Below, piece after piece: positions 42,137 through 51,094 of a stretch of 64,000 nt of DNA. Within the stretch, counting starts at the first letter, position 1. Each line of letters starts with the position of its first letter. The notes beneath the pieces are model-generated. The model saw nothing but the letters and a program-made list of their open reading frames with translations. It ran no database searches and was not told the DNA's origin. Origin of the DNA: Alistipes senegalensis (lineage in GTDB: Bacteria; Bacteroidota; Bacteroidia; Bacteroidales; Rikenellaceae); contig JAMPGH010000001.1 of the NCBI GenBank assembly GCA_023664045.1, positions 139,746 through 203,745 on the forward strand, written 5' to 3'. Made by a program: the position numbers and the translations under genes.

Positions 42137-43468
42137 ATGTTCGAAAACCTGACAGACAAACTCGAACGATCGTTCAAGATACTCAAGGGCGAAGGCCGCA
42201 TCACGGAGATCAACGTAGCGGAGACGCTCAAGGAGATACGCCGTGCGCTGATCGACGCCGACGTAAACTACAAGGTAGCCAAGACCTTCACCGACACGGT
42301 GAAGCAGAAGGCGCTGGGTCAGAATGTGCTTACGGCCGTCAAGCCGGGGCAGATGATGACCAAGATCGTGCGCGACGAGCTGGCCGCTCTGATGGGCGGC
42401 GCGGCGACCGACATCCGGCTGGAAGGAACGCCGGCCGTGATTCTGATCGCCGGTCTGCAAGGCTCGGGCAAAACGACTTTCTCAGGCAAACTGGCGTCGC
42501 TGCTCAAGGAGAAGAAAGGCCGTCAGGTGCTCTTGGTGGCGGGCGACGTATACCGTCCGGCGGCTATCGACCAGCTGAAGGTGCTGGGCGGGCAGATCGG
42601 CGTGGAAGTCTACACGGAGGAGGGCAACCGGAATCCGGTGGAGATCGCGCAAAACGCGATCAAGCATGCGCGTCAGAAAGGCTACAATGCCGTGATCGTC
42701 GATACGGCGGGTCGTCTGGCCGTAGACGAAGCGATGATGCAGGAGATCGCGGCGATCAAGGCGGCGGTGAATCCCTCGGAGACGCTCTTCGTAGTGGACG
42801 CCATGACGGGTCAGGACGCCGTGAACACGGCCAAAGAATTCAACGACCGGCTGGACTTCGACGGCGTGGTGCTGACCAAGCTGGACGGCGACACGCGCGG
42901 CGGTGCGGCGATCTCGATCCGCTCGGTGGTGGACAAACCGCTGAAATTCATATCGAGCGGCGAGAAGATGGACGCCCTGCAAGTATTCCACCCCGAACGC
43001 ATGGCCGACCGCATTTTGGGCATGGGCGACGTGGTGTCGCTGGTGGAGCGGGCGCAGGAACAGTTCGACGAAGAAGCGGCCCGCAAGCTGAAGAAGAAGC
43101 TGGTGAAGAACCAGTTCGACTTCAACGACTTCATCGCCCAAATTCAGCAGGTCAAGAAGATGGGCAACCTGAAAGATTTAGCCTCGATGCTCCCGGGTAT
43201 GGGCAAGGCCCTCAAGGACGTGGATATTCCGGACGACGTATTCAAACAGACCGAAGCGATCATCGGCTCGATGACTCCGGCCGAACGCGCGCAACCCGAG
43301 ATCATCAACGCCCGTCGTCGCGAACGCATCGCCAAAGGCTCGGGCACGACGATGGCCGATGTGAACCGTCTGATGAAACAGTTCGAACAAACCCGCAAGA
43401 TGATGAAGACCGTAGCGGGCGGCAATCTGAAGATGCCCAAATTTCCGGGCGGCATGATGCGGCGGTAA
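42137..43468 (+). CDS. ffh: Signal recognition particle protein Ffh
   Basis: GTPase and signal-sequence-binding protein of the SRP, which targets membrane proteins to FtsY and SecYEG. 443 residues. NG domain: P-loop GLQGSGKTTFSGKLA, G3 DTAGRLAVDE, G4 TKLDGDTRGGAA. M domain after about residue 320 is methionine-rich: NLKDLASMLPGMGKALK, ITPAERAQPEIINARRRERIAKGSGT, and C-terminal QTRKMMKTVAGGN with terminal MMRR. A perfect 15-bp terminator follows. Start MFENLTDKLERSFK is standard. Confidence 0.98.
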   Translation: MFENLTDKLERSFKILKGEGRITEINVAETLKEIRRALIDADVNYKVAKTFTDTVKQKALGQNVLTAVKPGQMMTKIVRDELAALMGGAATDIRLEGTPAVILIAGLQGSGKTTFSGKLASLLKEKKGRQVLLVAGDVYRPAAIDQLKVLGGQIGVEVYTEEGNRNPVEIAQNAIKHARQKGYNAVIVDTAGRLAVDEAMMQEIAAIKAAVNPSETLFVVDAMTGQDAVNTAKEFNDRLDFDGVVLTKLDGDTRGGAAISIRSVVDKPLKFISSGEKMDALQVFHPERMADRILGMGDVVSLVERAQEQFDEEAARKLKKKLVKNQFDFNDFIAQIQQVKKMGNLKDLASMLPGMGKALKDVDIPDDVFKQTEAIIGSMTPAERAQPEIINARRRERIAKGSGTTMADVNRLMKQFEQTRKMMKTVAGGNLKMPKFPGGMMRR

Positions 43469-43506
43469 ACGACACAATCATATCATAAATATCGCAACTT
43501 CACGAA

Positions 43507-43542
43507 GACCCCGGCCTTTCCTGCAATGGAAAGGCCGGGGTC
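43507..43542 (+). terminator. Rho-independent terminator of ffh
   Basis: GACCCCGGCCTTTCC (43507-43521) and GGAAAGGCCGGGGTC (43528-43542) form a perfect 15-bp stem with a 6-nt loop; a weak U-containing tail follows. Confidence 0.85.
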
Positions 43543-43655
43543 GATTATCTTCAACACATGAAGGCGCGGAACATTCTCCGGCCGAAGTAATCGTACCGTC
43601 GAAAAAAACACGGACCGCCCTCTCGGAAGAAATAGGAGAAATCGGAATAATTCGC

Positions 43656-43663
43656 TATCTTTG
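43656..43663 (+). promoter_or_regulatory. -7 element for era
   Basis: TATCTTTG, 22 bp before the era start. Confidence 0.65.
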
Positions 43664-43685
43664 GCCGCATAAGAAACCTGAATCC

Positions 43686-44567
43686 ATGCACAAATCGGGC
43701 TTTGTAAATATCATCGGGAATCCGAACGTGGGCAAGTCGACGCTCATGAACGCGCTGGTAGGCGAAAAGTTGTCGATCATCACCTCGAAAGCGCAGACCA
43801 CGCGCCACCGCATCATGGGCATCGTCTCGGGCGACGACTTCCAGATCGTCTACTCGGACACGCCGGGCATCCTGAAGCCCAACTACAAGTTGCAGGAGTC
43901 GATGATGAAGTTCGTAACGGGAGCCCTGACCGACGCGGATGTCCTGCTCTACGTAACGGACACGGTGGAACAGACCGACCGCGCGGAAGAGATCGTGGCC
44001 CAGATCGGCCGAAGCGGCATTCCGACGATCGTAGTGATAAACAAGATAGACCTGACGACGCCCGAGGCGCTGGAAGCGCTGGTAGAAAAGTGGCATGCCG
44101 TACTGCCCGAAGCCGAGATCGTGCCGGCGTCGGCCAAAGAGAAATTCAACGTCGAGGGCCTTTTCAAGACCATCCTCGAACGGCTGCCCGAAGGTCCGGC
44201 TTTCTACCCGAAAGATACGCTGACCGACAAAACCCTGCGCTTCTTTGCATCGGAGATCATCCGTGAGAAAATCCTGCGTTTCTATGATAAGGAGATCCCC
44301 TACTGCTGCGAAATCGAAATCGACAGCTACAAGGAAGAAGAGACCATAGACCGCATCGCCGCGACGATCTACGTGTCGCGCAACTCGCAGAAAGGCATTC
44401 TGATCGGCCACAAAGGCGAAAAGCTCAAACGAGTGGGACAAGCGGCGCGCGAAGATCTGGAACAATTCTTAGAGAAGAAAGTATTCCTGCAGCTGTTCGT
44501 GAAAGTGAACGACGACTGGCGCAACGACCCCCGCCAACTGAGGCGCTTCGGGTACGAGCAAGAGTAG
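43686..44567 (+). CDS. era: GTPase Era
   Basis: Essential GTPase in 16S rRNA maturation and 30S assembly. 293 residues. G1 GNPNVGKSTLMNAL, G2 T in KAQTTRHRI, G3 DTPGILKPNYK, G4 NKID. The C-terminal KH domain is visible as CCEIEIDSYKEEETIDRIAATIYVSRNSQKGILIGHKGEKLKRVG, the RNA-binding GxxG being GHKG. Its own -7 element is 22 bp upstream. Followed by a 136-bp gap to a TPR gene. Confidence 0.98.
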   Translation: MHKSGFVNIIGNPNVGKSTLMNALVGEKLSIITSKAQTTRHRIMGIVSGDDFQIVYSDTPGILKPNYKLQESMMKFVTGALTDADVLLYVTDTVEQTDRAEEIVAQIGRSGIPTIVVINKIDLTTPEALEALVEKWHAVLPEAEIVPASAKEKFNVEGLFKTILERLPEGPAFYPKDTLTDKTLRFFASEIIREKILRFYDKEIPYCCEIEIDSYKEEETIDRIAATIYVSRNSQKGILIGHKGEKLKRVGQAAREDLEQFLEKKVFLQLFVKVNDDWRNDPRQLRRFGYEQE

Positions 44568-44703
44568 CCGGAAAAGAAAAATTAAGAATCGGCATGCGAT
44601 CAAGCGGGACCGAACGCGCAAGCGAATCCCCGCAAGAACGGAATGGAGAGGGAGAGAATCCCAAGAGGAAAATAAAACGGCGAAACAGGACGTTAGAACA
44701 AAG

Positions 44704-46689
44704 ATGCGGAAACTGATCACGATCCTCATGCTGGGCATGGCGCTGCTGTGCGGAACGAATGCCCGGGCGCAATACAACCGGGAGTACTTCTTCTGGATGG
44801 GCCAGCGCTGCATGATGGACAACAACTATCAGGAAGCCATCCGCACGCTCAATACCCTGCTGCGCTTCGACGAAGATGCTTACGAAGGCTACTTCCTGCG
44901 CGGAATCGCCAAATACAACCTCGACGACCTGATCGGCGCCGAAGCCGACTTCACGACGGCGATCCGCAAAAACCCGGTCTACACGCAAGCCTACACCTAC
45001 CGTGCAGTAACGCGCTCGCGGCTGGGCAACTACGACGACGCCCTGCAGGATTTCCGCGAAGCGATCGACCTGCGGCCCGATCTGCCGGGTCCCTACTACA
45101 GCCGCGGCGTAACGCGCCTGCTGAACCAGCAGTTCGAAGAAGCGATCGCCGATTTCGACCGATTCATCCGTCAGGAAAACAAAGTGGCCGACGCATTCAT
45201 CTGCCGCGGCCTGAGCTACCTGCATCTGAAAGACACCCTGCGGGCGTACGAGAACTTCGACACCGCGATCCGCACCAACCGCGAAAACCCCAGCGGCTAC
45301 AACCACCGCGGCGGACTCTACATGTATCAGAAGCGCTACGCCGAAGCGGAAGCCGACTTCGACAAGGCCATCGGCTGCGATTCGACCTACCTGCTCTCCT
45401 ACTTCAACCGGGCGCTGGTCTACTCGTCGACCAACCGTCCGACGCAGGCGCTCGACGATTTCGACCGGGTGATCGCCCTCGACACGCTCAACTCGCTGGC
45501 CTACTTCAACCGGGCGATGCTGCGCACGCAGGTGGGCGACTACAACCGGGCGCTGGACGACTACGACCGCGTGGCGGTTTACTCGCCCAACAACGTGCTG
45601 GTCTACTACAACCGGGCCGGCGTCCACGCCCAGCTGGGCGAGATCGAGAAGGCGATCGAAGACTACTCCTCGGCGATCCGCCTCTACCCCGACTTCGCGA
45701 ACGCCTACATCTACCGGGGCCGCCTGCGCGAACTGCTGCACGACGCCCGGGGAGCCCGCGCGGACCGCAACACGGCGCAACGCAAGATCGCCGAATACCG
45801 CTCGCGGCTGAGCGACAGCACCTACTCGATCTATGCCGACACGACGCAACGCTTCGACCGCCTGCTCTCGTTCGAAACCAAACTGGCGGGGGCCGGCTTC
45901 GACAAGATCGCGGGCCACAGCAACAGTCGCGAAGAGATGCGCCTGCTGCCGCTCTTCAAGTTCACGCTGATGCAGCCCGACACGATGCCGCGCGTGGAAC
46001 GCTACCACCTGCAACGCATCGAAGACTTCAAACGCCGCATCGGCAACCCCTATCTTGTGCTCTCGTGCCGCGTGAGCGATCTGGCACCCGACACGCTGAT
46101 GCAGCACGACCGCCGATACGCGCAGGAGCTCAAGCGGAACGATCCCTCGTGGGAAGTCTACTTCGAACGCGGCGTAACGCAATCGCTCATCAAGCAATAC
46201 ACCAATTCGGTGAACACCTACTCGTCGGCCGTCGAACTGAATCCGACCAACCCGTTCCTCTACCTGAACCGTTCGACGACGCGGGCCGAGATGATCGACT
46301 TCATCTCCTCGATCGACAACTCCTACCAACGCATCACAATCGATTCGGACCCGGCGAACCGGCTGAACAACAACTCGAAACGCACGTACAGCTACGACGA
46401 GGCGATCGCCGACCTGAACAAGGCGATCCGGCTCTGTCCCGACTTCGCGCACGCCTACTACAACCGCGCCAACCTCCGGGCGCTGTCGGGGAATCTGCCC
46501 GAAGCGTTCGAAGACTACACGAAGGCCATCGAACTCGACCCGTGGCTGGCCGAAGCCTACTACAACCGCGGCATCGTGCAGCTCTTCATGAAAGATACGC
46601 GCAAAGGCTGTCTGGACCTCTCGAAAGCGGGCGAACTGGGCATCGAGGAGGCCTACGAAGTACTCAAACGCCACACCCACGCGAACTGA
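44704..46689 (+). CDS. Exported TPR protein, 661 aa
   Basis: Signal peptide MRKLITILMLGMALLCGTNARAQ. Contains around a dozen canonical 34-residue TPRs (YNRAMLRTQVGDYNRALDDYDRV, YNRGIVQLFMKDTRKGCLDL and similar), with typical W/L/G/Y/A/F/A/P positions. Between about residues 370 and 480 the TPR spacing is interrupted by a less regular segment. Likely a periplasmic scaffold; partners unknown. It lies 16 bp before an MFS transporter gene, so they may be co-transcribed. The 136 bp before it hold no clear promoter. Confidence 0.87.
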   Translation: MRKLITILMLGMALLCGTNARAQYNREYFFWMGQRCMMDNNYQEAIRTLNTLLRFDEDAYEGYFLRGIAKYNLDDLIGAEADFTTAIRKNPVYTQAYTYRAVTRSRLGNYDDALQDFREAIDLRPDLPGPYYSRGVTRLLNQQFEEAIADFDRFIRQENKVADAFICRGLSYLHLKDTLRAYENFDTAIRTNRENPSGYNHRGGLYMYQKRYAEAEADFDKAIGCDSTYLLSYFNRALVYSSTNRPTQALDDFDRVIALDTLNSLAYFNRAMLRTQVGDYNRALDDYDRVAVYSPNNVLVYYNRAGVHAQLGEIEKAIEDYSSAIRLYPDFANAYIYRGRLRELLHDARGARADRNTAQRKIAEYRSRLSDSTYSIYADTTQRFDRLLSFETKLAGAGFDKIAGHSNSREEMRLLPLFKFTLMQPDTMPRVERYHLQRIEDFKRRIGNPYLVLSCRVSDLAPDTLMQHDRRYAQELKRNDPSWEVYFERGVTQSLIKQYTNSVNTYSSAVELNPTNPFLYLNRSTTRAEMIDFISSIDNSYQRITIDSDPANRLNNNSKRTYSYDEAIADLNKAIRLCPDFAHAYYNRANLRALSGNLPEAFEDYTKAIELDPWLAEAYYNRGIVQLFMKDTRKGCLDLSKAGELGIEEAYEVLKRHTHAN

Positions 46690-46705
46690 CTCAAAAAACG
46701 ATAAA

Positions 46706-48079
46706 ATGATGACAGAAACTATCCAAAGGAAACTCAACGATTCGGCGATCGTCCGCTGGACGGCACTGGTGCTGATCGCATCGATGATGTTCTTCGCCTA
46801 CATGTTCGTCGACGTGATGTCGCCGCTCAAGTCGCTGATCGAATCGGCCCGCGGCTGGGACAGCGCGACGTTCGGCACCTATGCGGCCTCGGAATACTTT
46901 CTGAACGTATTCGTCTTCTTCCTGATTATCGCGGGCATCATTCTCGACAAGATGGGCATCCGCTTCACGGGCCTGCTGTCGGCCGGACTGATGGTGATCG
47001 GCGCGTCGATCAAGTTCGTCGGCATCACCGACGGATTTCAGGCCACGGCGTTCTGCGCATGGCTCGACAGCTGGTGGGTGGCCCTCCCCGGCAGCGCCAA
47101 AATGGCGTCGCTGGGCTTCATGATCTTCGGCTGCGGCTGCGAAATGGCGGGCACGACCGTCTCGAAAGCCATAGCCAAGTGGTTTCAGGGCAAGGAGATG
47201 GCGCTGGCGATGGGCTTCGAAATGGCGATCGCCCGACTGGGCGTATTCGCGGTGATGTGGCTGGCGCCGATGATCTCCAACCGTTTCGACGCATCGATCG
47301 TCGCGCCGGTGGCTTTCTGCACGGCGCTGCTGATCGTAGGTTTGCTGTGCTACACCGTATTCGTATTCATGGACCGGAAGCTGGACAAGCAACTCATCGC
47401 CGCCGGCGAACTGAAAGAAGAGAAGTCGTCGGACGAAGAGTTCCACATCGCCGATCTGGGGCAGATCTTCTCCAGCAAGATGTTCTGGCTGGTGGCCCTG
47501 CTGTGCGTACTCTACTACTCGGCGATCTTCCCCTTCCAGCGCTATGCGCCGAACTTTCTGGAAGTAACGCTGGGCGTAGGCCCGGAGTCGGCCGCCCGGC
47601 TCTTCAGCTGCTTCCCCATACTGGCGATGATTCTGACGCCGTTTCTGGGGCTGCTGCTCGACTTCAAGGGCAAGGGCGCCACGATGCTGATGATCGGCGC
47701 CGTAATCATGATCTGCTGCCACCTGAGCTTCGCGTTCCTGTTGCCGGTATTCCCGCGGCCGTGGCTGGCACTGCTGCTGGTCGTAACGCTCGGCGTGTCG
47801 TTCTCGCTGGTGCCGGCGGCCCTGTGGCCCTCGGTGCCGAAGATCATCGACGAAAAGATCCTCGGCTCGGCCTACTGCCTGATCTTCTGGATTCAGAATA
47901 TCGGTCTGTGTCTGGTGCCGCTGCTCATCGGCAAGGTACTCGACGCGACGGGCGGCTACACCCTACCGATGATCATCTTCTCGTCGTTCGGCATGCTGGC
48001 CTTCATCTTTAGCTTCTACCTGAAGATCGAAGACCGCAAGAAAGGCTACGGACTGGAACAACCCAACATCAAGAAATAA
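46706..48079 (+). CDS. Major facilitator superfamily transporter (MFSD1-like)
   Basis: 457-residue 12-helix transporter. The first pair of helices contains VDVMSPLKSLIE and the loop with GTYAASEYFLNVF; the A-like motif of helices 2-3 is weak, as in the MFSD1-like subgroup, while DFKGKGATMLMIGAV resembles the helix 8-9 loop. The second ATG (46709) is an equal choice of start. Substrate is unknown; peptides or small organic solutes are typical of the subgroup. A strong terminator follows. Confidence 0.85.
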   Translation: MMTETIQRKLNDSAIVRWTALVLIASMMFFAYMFVDVMSPLKSLIESARGWDSATFGTYAASEYFLNVFVFFLIIAGIILDKMGIRFTGLLSAGLMVIGASIKFVGITDGFQATAFCAWLDSWWVALPGSAKMASLGFMIFGCGCEMAGTTVSKAIAKWFQGKEMALAMGFEMAIARLGVFAVMWLAPMISNRFDASIVAPVAFCTALLIVGLLCYTVFVFMDRKLDKQLIAAGELKEEKSSDEEFHIADLGQIFSSKMFWLVALLCVLYYSAIFPFQRYAPNFLEVTLGVGPESAARLFSCFPILAMILTPFLGLLLDFKGKGATMLMIGAVIMICCHLSFAFLLPVFPRPWLALLLVVTLGVSFSLVPAALWPSVPKIIDEKILGSAYCLIFWIQNIGLCLVPLLIGKVLDATGGYTLPMIIFSSFGMLAFIFSFYLKIEDRKKGYGLEQPNIKK

Positions 48080-48096
48080 TCCCCACGATGACGACA

Positions 48097-48127
48097 AAGC
48101 CGGCCTCCCTTTGCAGGAGGCCGGCTT
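48097..48127 (+). terminator. Rho-independent terminator of the MFS gene
   Basis: AAGCCGGCCTCC (48097-48108) and GGAGGCCGGCTT (48116-48127) pair perfectly over 12 bp with a 7-nt loop; followed by CTTTT. It can also end the converging glycosyltransferase transcript. Confidence 0.82.
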
Positions 48128-48155
48128 CTTTTACGACCTATCGGTCCGCAGGAGA

Positions 48156-49292
48156 TCACCGAACCAACCCGTACAGCTCCTCGATGCGGGAACACATCTC
48201 CTCCCACGAAAAACGCTTGCGCTCCTCGATGCAGTTTTCGCGGAAACGCTCCAAGACGCCGGGCGCATAGATCCGCTCGATCGCCCCGGCGACGCCGTCG
48301 GCCGTCGGAGGACAGACATAACCCACCCGGCCGTCGGGCACGATCTCGGCCAGACCGCCGACCGCCGTAACGATCATCGGCGTGCAGAACTGGTAGGCGA
48401 TCTGCGTAACGCCACTCTGCGTAGCGGTCTTATAAGGCTGCACGACGCAGTCGGCAACGGAGAAGTAGTATTTGACCTCGGCATCGGGAATGAAACGGTC
48501 GTGGAGGATCACCTCGTCCTGCAATCCGTGCGCGGCGATCTGCTGCAGATAACGTTCCTTAGGGGTATAGAATTCGCCGGCAACGATCAGTTTCCGGCCC
48601 TCCATGCGTCCTTCGCGCCGCAAAGAAGCCCACGCATCCAACAACAGATCCAATCCCTTGTAATCGCGGATCAGGCCGAAAAAAAGAAGATACTCCGCAG
48701 CCGGATCGAGCCCCAGTCGCACGCACGCTTCGTTCCGCCCGACGCGCTCCCCGAAATGCTCGAACAAAGGATGCGGAGAAAAGAGCGCCGGAGCATGGGT
48801 ATAGGCTGCGAGTTCGCGATGCACCTGCTCGGACATATAGACGAACCCGTCGACGGAGCGCAGGAAATAACGGTTGAACGGCTTGTCGACGAAATGATGC
48901 TCATGCGGTTCGACGTTGTCGATCTGGCACAAGATCTTCGTATGACCGTTCTTGCGAGCCAGTCGTGCGATCGTACCGAAACACGGAGCCATGAAGGGCG
49001 TCCAATACTTCAGCAACACGAAATCGGGGCGCTCGCGCCTCAACCGCCGGCCGACGCGGAGCCAGTTGAACGGATTCACGGTATCGACCCACCGCTCGAT
49101 CCGCAGATCCTCGGGCGCCGGTGCGGAGACCGTCTGGCTTTTACCGGGAAAGAGCAAGGCGGGGTACTGGCGCGTGAAAGTCCGGATCCGCACCTCGGCG
49201 CCCCGCTGCCGGAACACGCGGGCCATCGTCTCCATGATCGAAGCCAGACCGCCCCGATAAGGGTGCGCAGGACCCAGAATCGTAATCTTCAT
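48156..49292 (-). CDS. GT4-family glycosyltransferase
   Basis: 378-residue GT-B enzyme. N-terminal nucleotide-sugar-independent half begins MKITILGPAHPYRGGLAS; the C-terminal half has YLLFFGLIRDYKGLDLLLDAW and KLIVAGEFYTPKERYLQQIA, then VVQPYKTATQSGVTQIAYQFCTPMIVT with the E-x7-E-like GT4 region. A sugar-transfer role at the membrane (capsule, LPS or glycolipid) is expected, but donor and acceptor cannot be read from sequence. Lone minus-strand gene, not in a larger polysaccharide cluster. Confidence 0.9.
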   Translation of the reverse strand: MKITILGPAHPYRGGLASIMETMARVFRQRGAEVRIRTFTRQYPALLFPGKSQTVSAPAPEDLRIERWVDTVNPFNWLRVGRRLRRERPDFVLLKYWTPFMAPCFGTIARLARKNGHTKILCQIDNVEPHEHHFVDKPFNRYFLRSVDGFVYMSEQVHRELAAYTHAPALFSPHPLFEHFGERVGRNEACVRLGLDPAAEYLLFFGLIRDYKGLDLLLDAWASLRREGRMEGRKLIVAGEFYTPKERYLQQIAAHGLQDEVILHDRFIPDAEVKYYFSVADCVVQPYKTATQSGVTQIAYQFCTPMIVTAVGGLAEIVPDGRVGYVCPPTADGVAGAIERIYAPGVLERFRENCIEERKRFSWEEMCSRIEELYGLVR

Positions 49293-49409
49293 AGCGAACG
49301 CAATTTTTCATCTTCCAGACGAAGATACGAAGAATAAAGCAAAAACGGAAAAGTAAAAGGGCAAGAAGTAGCTGTTGAAAACGAGGACAACCGGGAGACG
49401 ACAAAAAAA

Positions 49410-49429
49410 CGGGGTCTTCAAAGACCCCG
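49410..49429 (-). terminator. Rho-independent terminator of bfr
   Basis: CGGGGTCTT (49410-49418) and AAGACCCCG (49421-49429) with a tight loop, followed on the minus strand by a run of U. It lies 20 bp past the bfr stop. Confidence 0.78.
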
Positions 49430-49448
49430 CGACATCGTAAGCGCCCGA

Positions 49449-49982
49449 CTATTCGCCGCGGTCGGCATGATGCAACGCCTGTGCGGTATGCTTGCTGCCG
49501 GCGACGGACTGAAGCGCCAGATACTCCTCGCCGTAATCCAGCAGATTCTGCAACTCGGTGCGGAACGTATCGAGGTGCTCCTCTTCCTCGGCGATGATAT
49601 CCTGAAACATCTTATGCGTTGCGGCGTCCTTCTGTTCGGAAGCGATGCGCGACGCCTCGTTGTAAGTGTCGATCGTACTCTGCTCCAGCTGCATGGCCAT
49701 GCGGAGCATCTCCTTGACGTCGGTGATCTGCCGGGTGCGGAACGAGGGATTCATGTCGACGTCGCCCTCCAGAAAGAGAATGCGGTCGGAGAACTCCTCG
49801 ATATGCCGCATTTCGGCGATCGAGATCTCGCGCATGATGCGCGAGAGATACTGATAACGGGCATCCTCGAAGCGGGTGTGGAAATACATGTACTGAAGCG
49901 ACGTGGCGATCTCCTTGCCGACGGCTTCGTTCAGCAGGTCGATGCTGACCTGATACCGGGCTTTTACTGCGGTGGGTTCCAT
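49449..49982 (-). CDS. bfr: Bacterioferritin
   Basis: Iron-storage nanocage protein with a di-iron ferroxidase centre and heme at dimer interfaces. 177 residues from 49982 (MEPTAVKARYQVS). All the ligand positions of E. coli Bfr are present, shifted by six: Glu24, Glu57, His60, Glu100, Glu133 and His136 at the ferroxidase centre, and Met58 as axial heme ligand. A hairpin (49992-50018) lies just before the start. It follows the acyl-ACP thioesterase gene on the same strand. Confidence 0.92.
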   Translation of the reverse strand: MEPTAVKARYQVSIDLLNEAVGKEIATSLQYMYFHTRFEDARYQYLSRIMREISIAEMRHIEEFSDRILFLEGDVDMNPSFRTRQITDVKEMLRMAMQLEQSTIDTYNEASRIASEQKDAATHKMFQDIIAEEEEHLDTFRTELQNLLDYGEEYLALQSVAGSKHTAQALHHADRGE

Positions 49983-49991
49983 AAGAATAAA

Positions 49992-50018
49992 GGTTTTGCA
50001 GTCGTGGGCTGCAAAACC
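49992..50018 (-). promoter_or_regulatory. Hairpin immediately upstream of bfr
   Basis: GGTTTTGCAG (49992-50001) and CTGCAAAACC (50009-50018) form a perfect 10-bp stem with a 7-nt loop, ending 9 nt before the bfr ATG. On the minus strand a TTTATTC tail follows, so it may end the upstream thioesterase message or control bfr expression. No separate bfr promoter is recognised. Confidence 0.6.
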
Positions 50019-50102
50019 CGTTCCAAGCGATCTGTTCGACCGGCACTTCGTCCCGGAAACTCCGGCGGTCATTCCCGACCTCCCCATTCCCGGCCCCGAC
50101 GG

Positions 50103-50834
50103 CTACTTCCAGCCGATCGCAGCCCGGACGGCGACGGCGCCCTCGTCGTTGGAGATCTCGAAGAGCGCATCGCGGTCGTGGATCTCGGCACCGACGAAAA
50201 GCGTCTGCCCGTAACGGCACTCCTTGAGGAAGTGCACGTCGAGCCGCACGGGAGCGTCGTCGGTGAGCCGTTCGACGGGCAACATGTCGAGCATCATCTC
50301 GATATAGCGCATCGTATTGACATGCCGGTTGAAATCGATGTCGCTGTAGACGACCCGATGTTCGTAATGCTGCGTCGGAGCGACCGCCCGGATCTTGCGC
50401 GGCTTCTCGGCGGGAGGAGGCGCATCGACGATGGCGTCGGCATGGGCGTCGCCCACCCACGAGAGGTCGACGGCCGAGCGGGTCGACAAGTCGATCATCG
50501 CCCACTGCGACACGGCGCGCCCGAACTCGGCTCCGGTCGAATCGGCGAGCGTGAAATTACGAGTCGAGAGCACCCGCCCGTAATCGCTGATCCAAGTGGC
50601 GACCGCATAATCGGCATATTGCTCCGGCCGTCGATCGAACTCAAAAGCGATGCGCGAGAGCACCCACGAACGGTTGCCTTCGTTCAACGCATCGACACCG
50701 AAACCCTTGCCGTGGGCATCGACGCCCGCCGTATTGAGAATGGTCGCGCCCAACGAAGCGATCGTCGCCCGCAAGGTGAAATCCACCTCCTGCGGCTCGA
50801 CCCGATAGTAATAGATCGACTTCTCCATTTGCAT
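50103..50834 (-). CDS. Acyl-ACP thioesterase
   Basis: Releases fatty acids from acyl-carrier protein. 243 residues with the two-hotdog layout of bacterial FatA-like enzymes: N-terminal half VEPQEVDFTLRATIASLGATILN, AFEFDRRPEQYADYAV, and second half with HRVVYSDIDFNRHVNTMRYIEMM, where the conserved Asp/Asn-x-His-x-Asn-Thr (DFNRHVNT) supplies catalytic residues. The ATG at 50828 gives two residues fewer and is equally likely. The frame continues upstream through the repeat modules, which are not coding. Confidence 0.9.
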   Translation of the reverse strand: MQMEKSIYYYRVEPQEVDFTLRATIASLGATILNTAGVDAHGKGFGVDALNEGNRSWVLSRIAFEFDRRPEQYADYAVATWISDYGRVLSTRNFTLADSTGAEFGRAVSQWAMIDLSTRSAVDLSWVGDAHADAIVDAPPPAEKPRKIRAVAPTQHYEHRVVYSDIDFNRHVNTMRYIEMMLDMLPVERLTDDAPVRLDVHFLKECRYGQTLFVGAEIHDRDALFEISNDEGAVAVRAAIGWK

Positions 50835-50857
50835 GATTTTTAATGAAAAAGATATGA

Positions 50858-50865
50858 CAAAGATA
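50858..50865 (-). promoter_or_regulatory. -7 element in the first repeat module
   Basis: CAAAGATA, TATCTTTG on the minus strand, about 24 bp before the thioesterase start. It is also the boundary motif of the repeat module, so the repeat may supply the promoter. Confidence 0.55.
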
Positions 50866-51021
50866 CGAATAAGCCGAGAGCAAAAAACGAATTCATTCGA
50901 TTTTTTGCCGAGGCGCAGTATCCTCGGCGAAGCCAAAGATACGAATAAGCGAGGGCAAAAGCAAGCTCGCTTGCATTTTGCCAAGACGGAGTATTTTCGA
51001 CAAAGTCAGAGATACGAAATT
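50858..51021. repeat. Tandem ~75-bp hairpin modules (dispersed repeat, locus 2)
   Basis: CAAAGATA at 50858 and 50934 and the variant CAGAGATA at 51007 give periods of 76 and 73 bp. The first module has arms GCAAAAAACGAAT (50880-50892) and ATTCGATTTTTTGC (50895-50908); the second has GGCAAAAGCAAGC (50954-50966) and GCTTGCATTTTGCC (50969-50982). Both stems bulge one A at the same place, though their sequences differ. 50934-50985 is identical to 3581-3632. Located between a minus-strand thioesterase and plus-strand osmC. Confidence 0.8.
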
Positions 51022-51094
51022 TTACCTGTCCGCCGCATCGATGGGGAACGGAATTTGTCCGAAGCGAAACATTCACCTTAAAAACAAGAAAACG

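Noticed and set aside
50835-50984. N-terminal extension of the acyl-ACP thioesterase to 50984
   Set aside because: Those codons are repeat DNA nearly identical to the locus-1 array; no homology.
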